From the NCBI GenBank assembly GCA_000317655.1, contig CP003940.1:372001-436000 (forward strand): 64,000 bases of DNA, written 5' to 3'. The number at the start of each line of letters is the position of its first letter. Positions within the stretch are counted from its first letter, which is position 1. Shown piece by piece: positions 21,820 to 31,519 of this stretch. The translations under genes and the position numbers were made by a program. Under the pieces are notes generated by a model, which saw only the letters and a program-made list of their open reading frames with translations, was not told the origin of the DNA and did not search any database. Origin of the DNA: Cyanobacterium stanieri PCC 7202. GTDB taxonomy: Bacteria; Cyanobacteriota; Cyanobacteriia; Cyanobacteriales; Cyanobacteriaceae.

Positions 21820-22806
21820 ATGCCTAAAGTTAGTGTTTGTATTCCCACCTACAATAGATCTGATTATTTACAGTATTCTGTTAGCAGTGTTTTAAATCAA
21901 ACTTACTCAGATTTTGAACTAATTATATGTGATGATGGCTCAACAGATAACACTGCTGAAATAGTCAATAATTTTAAGGATAATCGAATTAAATATATTC
22001 GCCATAAACAAAATATTGGACGTAGTAAAAATATGCGTTCTGGTTTTGAAAATGCTATGGGAGAATACTTTATTAAGTTTGATGATGATGACGCTTTAAC
22101 CCCTGATTTTTTAAGCAAAACCGTCGCAATTTTGGATAAAAACAGTAATGTTGATTTTGTTTGTAGCAATCATTGGGTTATCGATGCTAATAATAATAGA
22201 GATGAAATTGCCACCAAAGAAAACTCTGATAAATGGGGGAAAAGTAAATTAAAAGAAGGTGTAATTGACGATTTAATTTATCAAACTTTTGTTTTACAAA
22301 GTTTACAAGTTGGTTCTAGTTTATTTCGTTATCAAGCATTAAAAGAAGTAGATTATATGAATCCTTCAGCTGATGGTTGTGAAGATTTTGATCTTTTAGT
22401 AAGGATGGCGATAGCTGGAAAAAACGGTTATTTTTTACCAGAGTTTTTAATGGAATATCGTTTTCATGGACAACAAAATAGTTTAAAACAAAATTTACAT
22501 TTTCTAAAAGCAAAAAAATATTGTTTGGAAACTTATAGTTTCGGAGAAACAGACATCGAGCAAATTAGAGCAAGAAAACTTGCAAATATCAATTTATCTT
22601 TGGGATTAAGAATGATTGAAAATAATCAAAATAAGAAAGGAAGAATTTTGATTAAAGAAGCGGAAAAAATATTAGGTAAATCTTCCCGTAGTTTGATTGG
22701 AAAAACTTTATCATATTTACCCAATCAATTTAATACATTTATCTTTGAAACGGTGAAAAAACTGAAACCAAAAGATTATGCCGATAAGGTGAGAGCTAAT
22801 AATTAA
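21820..22806 (+). CDS. Family 2 glycosyltransferase
   Basis: 328 residues, GT-A fold. N-terminal VSVCIPTYNRSDYLQYSVSS, nucleotide-binding LIICDDGSTDNTAEIV, and the metal-binding DXD-type FDDDDALTPDFL near residue 90. A Lys-rich C-terminal helical tail follows (about 245-328). It carries out inverting transfer of an unknown sugar, probably in exopolysaccharide or glycolipid assembly. It is divergently arranged with the family 4 GT and has lower GC than its neighbours. No membrane helix was seen. Confidence 0.88.
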   Translation: MPKVSVCIPTYNRSDYLQYSVSSVLNQTYSDFELIICDDGSTDNTAEIVNNFKDNRIKYIRHKQNIGRSKNMRSGFENAMGEYFIKFDDDDALTPDFLSKTVAILDKNSNVDFVCSNHWVIDANNNRDEIATKENSDKWGKSKLKEGVIDDLIYQTFVLQSLQVGSSLFRYQALKEVDYMNPSADGCEDFDLLVRMAIAGKNGYFLPEFLMEYRFHGQQNSLKQNLHFLKAKKYCLETYSFGETDIEQIRARKLANINLSLGLRMIENNQNKKGRILIKEAEKILGKSSRSLIGKTLSYLPNQFNTFIFETVKKLKPKDYADKVRANN

Positions 22807-22810
22807 ATAT

Positions 22811-23395
22811 TTATTCCCAAATTAAACCTAAATCCAAAACAAAATCAGGTAGTATTTCTTCTCCCGACAAACTATTAGGATTACTTAAAATTTTCTTTTC
22901 TTTTCCTTGACGATATATTTCAACTTCTTTTTTGTCTGGGTTAATTAACCAACCCAATTTCACTCCACTTTCCATGTATTCTGCCATTTTTTCTTGAAGC
23001 ATTTTCAGGGAGTCGGTATTACTCATTAATTCTAGTACGAAATCAGGGGCGATGGGTGGAAATTTAATCTTTTCTTCTTCGGTTAACTTATCCCATCTTT
23101 CCTTCTTGATATATGCCACATCAGGGGAGCGATTACTACCCATGGGTAATCGAAAACAGGTTGAGGAATCGAAGATATATCCTAGTTTTTTTTGACGATT
23201 CCATATACCAAACTCAACAATTAACTCAGCATTTTTCTTGCCAGTTTCTCCTCCAGTGGGCGACATAATGATTAATTCTCCCTTTCTATTTCTCTCCAAC
23301 ACTAATTCTGGGTTATTAGTACACAATTGGTAAAACTGTTTATCTGTAATGGTAAAGATAGAATCAAAGTTAATGGTATAGGCATTCATCATCAC
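22811..23395 (-). CDS. Uma2 family (DUF820) PD-(D/E)XK-like protein
   Basis: 194 residues. Motifs typical of the cyanobacteria-expanded Uma2 family: ELIIMSPTGGETGKKNAELI, GYIFDSSTCFRLPMGSNRSP, DVAYIKKERW, APDFVLELMSNTDS and GWLINPDKKEVEIYR. These carry the Asp and Glu-x-Lys-like residues of a restriction-type nuclease fold (PDVAYI, VLELMS). Biological function is not established. It lies alone, tail-to-tail with the GT2 gene (4 bp apart) and upstream of the psbA terminator. A second family member is at 32037-32606. Confidence 0.88.
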   Translation of the reverse strand: MMMNAYTINFDSIFTITDKQFYQLCTNNPELVLERNRKGELIIMSPTGGETGKKNAELIVEFGIWNRQKKLGYIFDSSTCFRLPMGSNRSPDVAYIKKERWDKLTEEEKIKFPPIAPDFVLELMSNTDSLKMLQEKMAEYMESGVKLGWLINPDKKEVEIYRQGKEKKILSNPNSLSGEEILPDFVLDLGLIWE

Positions 23396-23440
23396 TTACT
23401 CCTGTTTCCCCATATTAAGCTAATTTTAACACGCACACCA

Positions 23441-23471
23441 AAAAGCACCCCCCAATAAAGGAGAGTGCTTT
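23441..23471 (-). terminator. psbA terminator
   Basis: AAAGCAC (left on the minus strand, 23471-23465) pairs with GTGCTTT (23448-23442), followed by further T on that strand. It lies about 43 bp after the psbA stop. Confidence 0.7.
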
Positions 23472-23513
23472 CTAGTTATTATTTAGTTGTTAAACTCAAT
23501 TTCCAAGTAGAAA

Positions 23514-24581
23514 TTAACCGTTGATTACAGGAGCAGAAACTGCTTCAGCAGAGGCTAAGTCTAAGGGGAAGTTGTGAGCATTACGTTCGTGCATTACTTC
23601 GATACCGATGTTGGCACGGTTTAATACGTCTGCCCAAGTTCCAATTACGTGACCTTGGCTATCTAAGATAGACTGGTTGAAGTTGAAACCATTTAAGTTG
23701 AATGCCATGGTAGATACACCCATTGCGGTGAACCAAATACCAATTACAGGCCATGCACCTAAGAAGAAGTGTAATGCGCGGCTGTTGTTGAAGGATGCAT
23801 ATTGGAAGATTAAACGACCAAAGTATCCGTGAGCAGCTACGATGTTGTAGGTTTCTTCTTCTTGACCGAATTTGTAACCATAGTTTTGAGACTCGGTTTC
23901 GGTGGTTTCACGTACCAAAGAAGAGGTTACGAGAGAACCGTGCATTGCGGAGAATAAAGATCCACCGAATACACCTGCTACACCCAACATATGGAAGGGG
24001 TGCATTAAGATGTTATGCTCTGCTTGGAATACAAACATGAAGTTGAAGGTTCCAGAGATACCTAAAGGCATACCATCAGAGAAAGATCCTTGACCGATAG
24101 GGTAGATTAAGAATACAGCAGTCGCAGCGGATACAGGTGCAGAGTATGCAACACAGATCCAAGGACGCATTCCTAAACGGTAGGATAATTCCCACTGACG
24201 ACCCATGTAGCAGAAGATTCCGATTAAGAAGTGGAATACTACTAATTGGTAAGGGCCACCATTGTATAGCCATTCATCTAAGGATGCTGCTTCCCAAATA
24301 GGGTAGAAGTGTAAACCGATAGCGTTGGAGCTAGGTACTACAGCACCAGATATGATGTTGTTTCCATATAATAAAGAACCTGCTACGGGTTCACGGATTC
24401 CGTCGATGTCCACAGGAGGAGCAGCTACGAAAGCGATTAAGAAACAAGTGGTTGCAGTTAATAAACAAGGGATCATTAATACACCGAACCAACCTACATA
24501 GAGGCGGTTGTTGGTAGAGGTGATCCACTGACAAAACTGCTCCCATGCGGAAGACTGTTGTTGTTGTAAAGTGGTAGTCAT
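23514..24581 (-). CDS. psbA: Photosystem II D1 protein
   Basis: 355 residues, the PSII reaction-centre core subunit. Visible, in Synechocystis numbering (one less here): Tyr161 in [11 protein letters not shown], Asp170 in FSDGMP, Glu189-His190 and His198 in [13 protein letters not shown], Ser264 in FQYASFNN, and His332/Glu333/His337/Asp342/Ala344 in [15 protein letters not shown]. The manganese-cluster ligands are all present. GRQWELSYR has Gln at position 130, as in low-light-type D1. The C-terminal extension after Ala344 is 12 residues rather than the usual 16. Phe is at position 184 (NFMFVFQ), where Ile or Leu is usual. Five membrane helices expected. Strong promoter upstream. Confidence 0.99.
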   Translation of the reverse strand: MTTTLQQQQSSAWEQFCQWITSTNNRLYVGWFGVLMIPCLLTATTCFLIAFVAAPPVDIDGIREPVAGSLLYGNNIISGAVVPSSNAIGLHFYPIWEAASLDEWLYNGGPYQLVVFHFLIGIFCYMGRQWELSYRLGMRPWICVAYSAPVSAATAVFLIYPIGQGSFSDGMPLGISGTFNFMFVFQAEHNILMHPFHMLGVAGVFGGSLFSAMHGSLVTSSLVRETTETESQNYGYKFGQEEETYNIVAAHGYFGRLIFQYASFNNSRALHFFLGAWPVIGIWFTAMGVSTMAFNLNGFNFNQSILDSQGHVIGTWADVLNRANIGIEVMHERNAHNFPLDLASAEAVSAPVING

Positions 24582-24646
24582 ATATTATATGATTGCGTTA
24601 TGAATTTTTCTAGGTACTTGTGTGAAGTTGTTTGCCTCACATTTAT

Positions 24647-24675
24647 ATACTAACGAATATGTAAAGTTTTGTCAA
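24647..24675 (-). promoter_or_regulatory. psbA promoter, sigma-70 type
   Basis: On the minus strand TTGACA (24675-24670), a 17-bp spacer, then TAGTAT (24652-24647). The expected start is near 24640, giving a leader of about 55-60 nt before the ATG. The rest of the 336-bp gap 24582-24917 is AT-rich; only the palindrome at 24896-24912 stands out. Confidence 0.8.
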
Positions 24676-24895
24676 GGGATTTTATGAAAAAAGGGTAAAA
24701 AACTTGTTACTTTTCGTTACATATTACTCAGTGTGATTGGCTGTGACCTTTTATTAAAGAGAGTTTTGGTGATAATTTTGTTAAGTAATATTTTCCTGAG
24801 AATTGTTAAGATTTAGATTGTTTACTTAACATATAGGGTCATGGAAATTGAGGGGAAGGTATTTGAATAATATTTGTAACCCTTCTAGTTGGTTT

Positions 24896-24912
24896 GGTGG
24901 GCAATGCCCACC
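24896..24912. repeat. GGTGGGCAATGCCCACC palindrome, copy 1
   Basis: Seven-base arms with a 3-nt centre, 5 bp beyond the stop of the TPR gene. The same sequence is at 28898-28914 and, with ATT in the centre, at 41494-41510. All three lie just after gene ends, so a terminator-like role is likely. Confidence 0.7.
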
Positions 24913-24917
24913 CTACT

Positions 24918-25733
24918 TTAACTTTGAGCGTCAAGATTGATAAAACTTTCAAGGGCTTGTATCATACTAGGGGGCCATCTTCTAACTTCCCTTAACCAGT
25001 CTAAATCTTTGTAACGACTATCCATGCCCACGGTGGCAACCCAGTTGCTTTCGGCTTCTCCTTGTTTTCCATTTTCCCAGAGGGCGGCGGTAAGGGCAGC
25101 TCGCATATCAGGAAACATAGGATATTTACGAACGATGTTGCGCATTTTTCTGAGCGCCTCATCTTTTTTGCCCAGTTCATAGAGGGCGAGGGATTCATTT
25201 GCTCCTGCAAAGGCGAAGTTGGGGGCTATTTCCGTGGCTTTGTGGTATAGTTCTACGGCGGTATCCCAATTATGTAATCCTGCGTTGGCGTTACCAAGGT
25301 TATTATATGCCATGGCATCGTTGGGATCTAATTCTAATACTTTATTATAGTCTGCGATCGCCCTTTGATATTCTCCTAAACCTTCGTAGGCAGTACCACG
25401 ATTAAGATAAGGATCTGGGGCATCAGGCGCTAAAATAATGGATTGGTTATAATCTGCGATCGCCTCTTCTAACTTATTTTGACTCACAAGGGCATTACCA
25501 CGGTTACTCCATACTGCAGGATTAGTGGGAAAAGCCTCAATCAACTGCGTCCAATATGCTTGAGCGGTGGCAAAATCCCCTTGCTGGGTGGCTTCTATGG
25601 CTTTTTGGGCAATGGCTTCTCCCTGTGCCAATTGTTCCTCGGTGATAGTAATTTGCTCTTGGGCGAAGGCAGGAGGAGGAGAAATCCAAGCCAAACACAA
25701 GATTAGGATAGCGACAATAATTGATTTAAACAT
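24918..25733 (-). CDS. Secreted tetratricopeptide repeat protein
   Basis: 271 residues. A Sec signal peptide (FKSIIVAILILCLAWISPPPAFA, cleavage after about residue 24) places it in the periplasm or thylakoid lumen. About four TPR units follow: AQAYWTQLIEAFPTNPAVW, AIADYNQSIILAPDAPDPYL, AIADYNKVLELDPNDAMAYN and AVELYHKATEIAPNFAFAG. A conserved tail ends in KDLDWLREVRRWPPSM. The tail resembles lumenal TPR proteins of cyanobacteria and chloroplasts. It is probably a protein-interaction scaffold; the partner is unknown. Divergent from dnaG. Confidence 0.85.
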   Translation of the reverse strand: MFKSIIVAILILCLAWISPPPAFAQEQITITEEQLAQGEAIAQKAIEATQQGDFATAQAYWTQLIEAFPTNPAVWSNRGNALVSQNKLEEAIADYNQSIILAPDAPDPYLNRGTAYEGLGEYQRAIADYNKVLELDPNDAMAYNNLGNANAGLHNWDTAVELYHKATEIAPNFAFAGANESLALYELGKKDEALRKMRNIVRKYPMFPDMRAALTAALWENGKQGEAESNWVATVGMDSRYKDLDWLREVRRWPPSMIQALESFINLDAQS

Positions 25734-25825
25734 ATTACATTGAAATTGCGGATTTAATAACTACTATATCCGATCAAAACCTTTTCCTTAATTCTTTTTG
25801 CCCCCAAATTTCCTATAATTTAACT

Positions 25826-27754
25826 ATGGAAAAAATAAGCCTTCACCCCGACACTATCAACGAAGTAAAAGAAAAAATTGACTTAGTAGAAATCGTTTCT
25901 GACTATGTGGTTTTGCAAAAAAAAGGACGAGAATTTTCGGGTTTATGTCCCTTCCATGACGAAAAAAGCCCTAGTTTTACCGTCAGCCCTACCAAACAAC
26001 TTTACTACTGTTTTGGTTGCGGTGCGGGGGGCGGTGCCATCAAATTTTTGATGGATATTAATAAACAGTCTTTTAAAGAAGTAGTATTAAACCTTGCCCA
26101 CCGTTATCAAATTCCTGTCAAAAGTTTGGCTCCCGAACAGCAAAAAGAAATTCAAAAACAGATTTCTTTAAGGGAACAACTATACGAAATTTTGGCAGTA
26201 GCTTGTAATTTTTATCAACATAGTTTAAGACAAAAGGAAGGAGAAGAAGCCTTACAATATTTAATCGAAAATAGAGAATTATCAGAGGAAACTATCCAAG
26301 AATTTAAATTAGGATATGCCCCTAATAATTGGGAAACTCTTTATAATTATTTAGTAGAAATAAAAAACTATCCTGTTATGTTAGTTGCTCAAGCAGGGCT
26401 AATTAAAGAAAGAAATAAGGGAGATGGATATATTGATTACTTTCGGAATCGTTTGATGATTCCAATTATGGATAAAGAAGGCAGGGTCATTGCTTTTGGG
26501 GCAAGAAGTCTTGATGATAGTTTACCCAAATATTTAAATTCCCCTGATACGGAATTATTTTCTAAAAGTCGAACTTTATTCGCCCTTGATAAGGCAAAAA
26601 AAACCATCGTCAAAGAGGATAAAGCTATCGTTGTGGAAGGATATTTCGATGCGATCGCCCTTCACCGTTATAATATAAAAAATGCCGTGGCAGTATTAGG
26701 TACAGCGTTAACCGAAAGCCATGTAAAACTCCTTTCCCGTTACACCGAGTCAAAGGAAATTATTGTTAATTTTGATGCCGACAAAGCAGGATTAAAAGCG
26801 ACAGAAAGAGCTATTAAAGAAGTAGAAAATCTCATTTATGCAGGGCAAATGAAGTTAAAAGTGGTCAACATTCCTGATGGTAAAGATGCTGATGAGTTTT
26901 TAGCCACGGGAAAAGAAGCTACGGAAAAATATTTAACATTAATGGAAAATGCCCCTTTATGGTTAGATTGGCAAATACAACAAATAGTAAATACCAGAAA
27001 TTTACAAGAAAGTGCTGATTTTGAGTTAGCTTTTCAAAGTATCGTAAGGTTGCTCAAAAAAATTAGTAAAGATTCCACTAAAGATTATTATTTATCTGCC
27101 TGTGCAGAATTATTGAGCCGTGGTAGAAGTAAATTTAACAATCTTAATAGTCAAGAATTTAAAAAAATTTATCAGAGTTTACAAACAGCTACTAAAACCT
27201 ATAATCAGAACAAAAAATCTCGCAATGTTAGTAGTTATTTAAGTAAAACATCGGAAAATATTAAAATAGAAGAAGCGGAGTTTTTAATCTTATTAATTTA
27301 TATTCATACTCCTAGGTATAGAGAGGAAATAGTTGATTTATTAGACCAAAAAGATTTAGTATTTACCCATAAACCCTATCGCTTTTTATGGCAACAAATC
27401 CACAGTTTAAACATAGAACAATTAGAGCAAGACACTAATAATAATTTATTGTTAATGTTACAGGAAAATATGCACATTCCCCCAGATATGTCCACCACAT
27501 TAAACCCCATCTTATATCCCACCGAAAATATTAGTCAAAGATTATTTGCCCCTGAAGCTAATGTTCAAAGTGCGATCGCCTCTTTAGAATCCATTAAACT
27601 AGAAAAATATAAACAATATTGTCAGCAACAAATTCCTCAACTAGAAAAAGAAAATGACTTACAAAAAATACATCATTTTTATCAAGAAATAATTATCACA
27701 GAAAAGCAACTACAAGAATTAAAAAATATGAGATTTCAAACCACAGAAATTTAG
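25826..27754 (+). CDS. dnaG: DNA primase
   Basis: 642 residues, full-length DnaG. N-terminal CHC2 zinc finger (CPFHDEKSPSF ... YYCFGCGAGGG, residues about 40-65). The catalytic core has FRNRLMIPI and GRVIAFGARSLDD. The TOPRIM domain has VVEGYFDAIALH and NFDADKAGLKATERA. The C-terminal DnaB-interaction part is helical and AT-rich with low conservation. It synthesises RNA primers at the replication fork. ATG start; miaA follows in the same direction after about 140-170 bp of AT-rich sequence. Confidence 0.96.
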   Translation: MEKISLHPDTINEVKEKIDLVEIVSDYVVLQKKGREFSGLCPFHDEKSPSFTVSPTKQLYYCFGCGAGGGAIKFLMDINKQSFKEVVLNLAHRYQIPVKSLAPEQQKEIQKQISLREQLYEILAVACNFYQHSLRQKEGEEALQYLIENRELSEETIQEFKLGYAPNNWETLYNYLVEIKNYPVMLVAQAGLIKERNKGDGYIDYFRNRLMIPIMDKEGRVIAFGARSLDDSLPKYLNSPDTELFSKSRTLFALDKAKKTIVKEDKAIVVEGYFDAIALHRYNIKNAVAVLGTALTESHVKLLSRYTESKEIIVNFDADKAGLKATERAIKEVENLIYAGQMKLKVVNIPDGKDADEFLATGKEATEKYLTLMENAPLWLDWQIQQIVNTRNLQESADFELAFQSIVRLLKKISKDSTKDYYLSACAELLSRGRSKFNNLNSQEFKKIYQSLQTATKTYNQNKKSRNVSSYLSKTSENIKIEEAEFLILLIYIHTPRYREEIVDLLDQKDLVFTHKPYRFLWQQIHSLNIEQLEQDTNNNLLLMLQENMHIPPDMSTTLNPILYPTENISQRLFAPEANVQSAIASLESIKLEKYKQYCQQQIPQLEKENDLQKIHHFYQEIIITEKQLQELKNMRFQTTEI

Positions 27755-27924
27755 CAAATCATCGTATAAAATTAAACCAATTACAGTAGGAAAGTTCCAT
27801 TCCTTGTTAAAACATAATATTTTGTTATAGAAATATAAAATAGAACCAATTGCATTAACCTTAATAAATAATTTAAAATATAAGGCCGCCATTCATGACG
27901 GGGTTTTATACCCATTTTATTTTG

Positions 27925-28815
27925 ATGAAAAAATATTCTCTTATCGTAGTTTGCGGTGCCACCGCCAGCGGGAAATCATCTCTTGCCCTCAAACTAGCAC
28001 AAACATTAAACAGTATTATCATCAGTGCCGACTCTCGCCAAGTATATCAAGAATTTGACATCGGCACCGCCAAACCCACTTCCCAAGAGCAAAAAATTAT
28101 CCCTCACTATCTCATTGATATTTGCCATCCTACCGAAACCCTTACCCTTGCAGACTACCAAGAGAAAGCCCAAACCTTAATCGAGCAAAATCATCATCTT
28201 CCCCCTCTTCTAGTAGGTGGTACGGGGTTATATATCAAATCCATCACCAAAGGGCTAAAAATTCCTCGTGTTGCACCCCAACACCAATTGAGGCAACAAC
28301 TAACTAACTATGATCAAAAACAACGGTATGCCATGTTAAAACAAATAGATAACGAAGCTACCAAAAAAATTCACCCCAACGATGAAACTAGAACAATTAG
28401 AGCCCTAGAGGTTTATTACGTCACAGGAAAACCCATCTCCCAACAACAAGGAGAATCTCCACCATCCTATCCCATCCTTCAGATAGGTTTACATTGTGAC
28501 AGCGAAATGAGTCGCCAAAGAATCAGGCAACGTACTTCTACGATGTTCGATGAAGGGTTAGTGCAGGAAGTGGAAACCTTGATGGCAAAATATGGTGCTG
28601 ATTTGCCTTTACTCAACACCCTTGGCTATGGAGAAATTAAGCAATATTTATTAGGGAATATATCATTAGACGAAGCAAGGGAGTTGATTGTCTCTCATAC
28701 TTCTCAGTTTGCTAAAAGACAGAGGACTTGGTTTAATGCTTATCCCGAGATTAATTGGTTTGATGCTGATGCTTCTGATTTATTTACACAAGTGATGAGG
28801 TTAATTGATCAATAG
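27925..28815 (+). CDS. miaA: tRNA dimethylallyltransferase
   Basis: About 296 residues. P-loop GATASGKSS at the N-terminus, DSRQVYQEFDIGTAKP, the substrate loop DICHPTETLTLADYQ, GGTGLYIKSITKGL, and the C-terminal TLGYGEIKQYL and HTSQFAKRQRTWF. It transfers a dimethylallyl group to A37 of tRNAs reading UNN codons. An in-frame ATG at 27895 would add ten non-conserved residues. The ATG at 27925 gives MKKYSLIVVCGATASGKS and is preferred. The 3' end faces glmS, with the GGTGGGC palindrome between them. Confidence 0.94.
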   Translation: MKKYSLIVVCGATASGKSSLALKLAQTLNSIIISADSRQVYQEFDIGTAKPTSQEQKIIPHYLIDICHPTETLTLADYQEKAQTLIEQNHHLPPLLVGGTGLYIKSITKGLKIPRVAPQHQLRQQLTNYDQKQRYAMLKQIDNEATKKIHPNDETRTIRALEVYYVTGKPISQQQGESPPSYPILQIGLHCDSEMSRQRIRQRTSTMFDEGLVQEVETLMAKYGADLPLLNTLGYGEIKQYLLGNISLDEARELIVSHTSQFAKRQRTWFNAYPEINWFDADASDLFTQVMRLIDQ

Positions 28816-28897
28816 TTTGTTGTTTAAGGTTATCTTTATCAATGCAAAACTATATGACTTTATTAACAGTTATACAACTTTATTACCATACTGCAAT

Positions 28898-28914
28898 GGT
28901 GGGCAATGCCCACC
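28898..28914. repeat. GGTGGGCAATGCCCACC palindrome, copy 2
   Basis: Identical to the copy at 24896-24912. It is placed between the convergent ends of miaA and glmS, 6 bp from the glmS stop. It could serve as a bidirectional terminator. Confidence 0.7.
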
Positions 28915-28920
28915 CTCAAA

Positions 28921-30789
28921 CTATTCCACCGTAACGCTTTTAGCCAAATTACGAGGCTGATCCACATCCAAACCGCGCAAAGAAGCAATGTAATAGGAAA
29001 GCAACTGTAAAGGAATCACCGCCAAAATAGGGGATAACAACTCCTCCACCTCTGGCACGTTTAAAATATCGTGGAAGACCTCATCATCATAACTTTGGGG
29101 TACAATGCCGATAAGACGAGCATCCCTTGCCTTGGCTTCTTGGGCATTGGAAATTACTTTTTCATAAACACTACCACCCATGGCGATCGCAACTACAGGT
29201 ACATGGGCATCTAAAAGAGCAATGGGCCCGTGTTTCATCTCCCCTGCAGGATAACCCTCTGCGTGGATATAACTAATCTCCTTGAGCTTCAACGCCCCCT
29301 CTAGGGCGATGGGGAAATTGATACCCCTACCGAGAAAGACAAAATCTCTGGTTTCAGGGAAATTATGAGCTAAATCCTCAATTTTACCCTCCTCCGTTTG
29401 TAAAATCTTCTCAATTTGCGTTGGTAGTTGCAATAAACCAGCCAAAATCTGGTCAATTCTTTCTGGGCTAATGGTTTTCCGTTGCCAAGCCAAATCCAAC
29501 GCCAACACATAAAAAGCCATCACCTGTGCCACAAAAGTTTTCGTCGCCGCCACCCCAATTTCAATACCAGCATAGGTATTAATTAATTGATCCACCATAC
29601 CCCCGAGGGTACTTTCTGGGCGGTTGCTAATACCCACAATACGAGGGCGATAAGGTTTATCCAATCGAGAGCGTCTTTGTCTTTCCATACCAAGCGCCGC
29701 TAAAGTATCCGCCGTTTCTCCCGACTGAGTGACTCCGATGGTCATGGTATTTGCCATAATTGGGCTTGGGGAATATCGATATTCCGAGGCATACTGCACA
29801 AAAGTAGGTATCTCAGCAATTTGTTCCAACAAATATTTACCGACCAAACTAGCGTGCCAAGAAGTGCCACAGGCAACGATTTGGATATTTTCTAAATCAT
29901 CCGTTAATTCGGAGCTTAAATTGAGGTTAACAGGTTTTGTACTTTTCCGTTGCCAATCAGGATTAAAATACACCTCCAAACAGGTACGCACCACCGAAGG
30001 TTGTTCGTGGATTTCCTTGAGCATGAAATGGCGAAAACCTTGTTTTTCAACCGTTACAGGACTCCAATCCAAAACCCTAGGAGTACGGCGTAATCTTTTA
30101 CCCCCAAAATCATATAATTCCACACCAAGGGGGGTTAAACGTCCAATTTCTCCGTTTTCCAAAGCTAATACAGCGTTAGTGTGGTTTACCAAGGCGGTTA
30201 CATCCGAGGCACAGAAAAACTCACCCTGTCCAAAACCAATAATTAAAGGCGCATTTTGACGAGCTACAATTAACTCCTCGGGATAATCAGCACATAAAAG
30301 GGCGATCGCAAAGGCACCCTCCAAACGATGTACCGCCTTCATAACAGCATCCATAAAAGGATCATCCCCATCAGGATTATAATATTCCGCCAAAAGATGG
30401 GGAATTACCTCCGTATCAGTATCAGAAACAAAATTATGTCCCTTCTGCTTCAACTCCTGCCGTAACTCCTGATAATTTTCGACAATGCCATTTTGGACCA
30501 CCGCAAATCTACCTTGATTATCACCGTGGGGATGGGCATTATATTCCTCTGGTTTACCGTGGGTAGCCCAACGGGTATGACCAATACCAATTTGAGCATA
30601 ATTAACATTATTTTCCAACTTAGTGCGCAAATTATGCAGTTTACCCTTCGCCCTTACCGCCGTTAACTGCTCATCGTAAATCGTAGCGATACCAGCAGAA
30701 TCATAACCCCGATACTCTAATTTTTCCAATCCACCAACAAGAATATCAACCGCCCTTTGAGTTCCAATGTAACCTACAATTCCGCACAT
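28921..30789 (-). CDS. glmS: Glutamine-fructose-6-phosphate aminotransferase (isomerising)
   Basis: 622 residues from the ATG at 30789. An upstream ATG at 30801 would place four residues before MCGIVGYIG. The family needs Cys as the first residue after Met removal, so 30789 is the start. The glutaminase domain has CGIVGYIG, HTRWATHGKP and HPHGDNQGRFAVVQNGIVEN. Two SIS domains follow (VACGTSWHASLVGKYLLEQ, TQSGETADTLAAL, FLGRGINFPIALEGALKLKE). The C-terminus LAKSVTVE is canonical. It makes glucosamine-6-phosphate for peptidoglycan and lipid A. No glmS-type ribozyme is seen in the short upstream gap. Confidence 0.97.
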   Translation of the reverse strand: MCGIVGYIGTQRAVDILVGGLEKLEYRGYDSAGIATIYDEQLTAVRAKGKLHNLRTKLENNVNYAQIGIGHTRWATHGKPEEYNAHPHGDNQGRFAVVQNGIVENYQELRQELKQKGHNFVSDTDTEVIPHLLAEYYNPDGDDPFMDAVMKAVHRLEGAFAIALLCADYPEELIVARQNAPLIIGFGQGEFFCASDVTALVNHTNAVLALENGEIGRLTPLGVELYDFGGKRLRRTPRVLDWSPVTVEKQGFRHFMLKEIHEQPSVVRTCLEVYFNPDWQRKSTKPVNLNLSSELTDDLENIQIVACGTSWHASLVGKYLLEQIAEIPTFVQYASEYRYSPSPIMANTMTIGVTQSGETADTLAALGMERQRRSRLDKPYRPRIVGISNRPESTLGGMVDQLINTYAGIEIGVAATKTFVAQVMAFYVLALDLAWQRKTISPERIDQILAGLLQLPTQIEKILQTEEGKIEDLAHNFPETRDFVFLGRGINFPIALEGALKLKEISYIHAEGYPAGEMKHGPIALLDAHVPVVAIAMGGSVYEKVISNAQEAKARDARLIGIVPQSYDDEVFHDILNVPEVEELLSPILAVIPLQLLSYYIASLRGLDVDQPRNLAKSVTVE

Positions 30790-30884
30790 AAATTTAACCA
30801 TTAATGCTCAGTTCATGATTATAGACAATAACAAAAAAATTGAAAATGATCATGTTTACACGAGCAAAAATAGCAAAAATTACC

Positions 30885-31454
30885 CTAAAAATTGTCAGTT
30901 TCACTGGGATTGATAGTACCAGGACGATTTAAAAATAAATTACCAGCCGAATCATTTTGATAGATACATTCAATTTTAGGAGAGGCTTCCAAAGGCCCAG
31001 TAAAACCAAAAGTATTCATCCTATTCTTACACTGTCTCACCTGTTCGTTACTCACCAGATTTTGTTTTTCCAAAATAGACCAGTTATTGCGCCTTAAAAC
31101 GCACCCCGGTTGCATACTAGGTTGAGTTACATAGACATTAAAAGGGTTAAGGGTAATAAATACTCGTAAGTCAGAAACGATCGCACTTGCCCCAAATTGA
31201 ATACATACCTCGGGATTAGGTGCCGCACGGTCAATAACTTCCCTAGAGGCAATATTAGGGCTATTACTAGCTTGTCCCGAACTCAGGGCAATACCCAAAC
31301 CGATACCCAGCATAAACACCCCAGCACAAATTGCCACAATGGTATAGTTTAAACCCTCCATCAAAGCAGACTTTTTAGAAGGAGGATTGTTATATTTACT
31401 GCGGCGCGAAGCAGGTTCAGAATAAGAATAAGGAGGCTTTGATCTACGTGGCAT
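30885..31454 (-). CDS. DUF3172 membrane-anchored protein
   Basis: About 189 residues from the ATG at 31454 (MPRRSKPPYSYSEPASRR); the ATG at 31478 would add eight AT-rich-coded residues. A basic N-terminus and one membrane helix (TIVAICAGVFMLGIGLGIAL, about 41-60) precede an extracytoplasmic domain. That domain has CIQFGASAIVSDLRVFITLN, PSMQPGCVLRRNNWSIL and VRQCKNRMNTFGFTG. This is the cyanobacterial DUF3172 family, function unknown. Four cysteines in the exposed domain could form disulfides. It is followed downstream by glmS on the same strand. Confidence 0.85.
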   Translation of the reverse strand: MPRRSKPPYSYSEPASRRSKYNNPPSKKSALMEGLNYTIVAICAGVFMLGIGLGIALSSGQASNSPNIASREVIDRAAPNPEVCIQFGASAIVSDLRVFITLNPFNVYVTQPSMQPGCVLRRNNWSILEKQNLVSNEQVRQCKNRMNTFGFTGPLEASPKIECIYQNDSAGNLFLNRPGTINPSETDNF

Positions 31455-31519
31455 AAAAATATTTTTATCGATTATCACCTAATCATCAATATTATAACTT
31501 GACCAAAAAAAAGATTTGA

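Noticed and set aside
29729-30259. 176-codon open frame opposite glmS
   Set aside because: It is a shadow of a strongly conserved gene.
30790-30884. glmS ribozyme or riboswitch
   Set aside because: The gap upstream of glmS is under 100 bp and shows no matching core.
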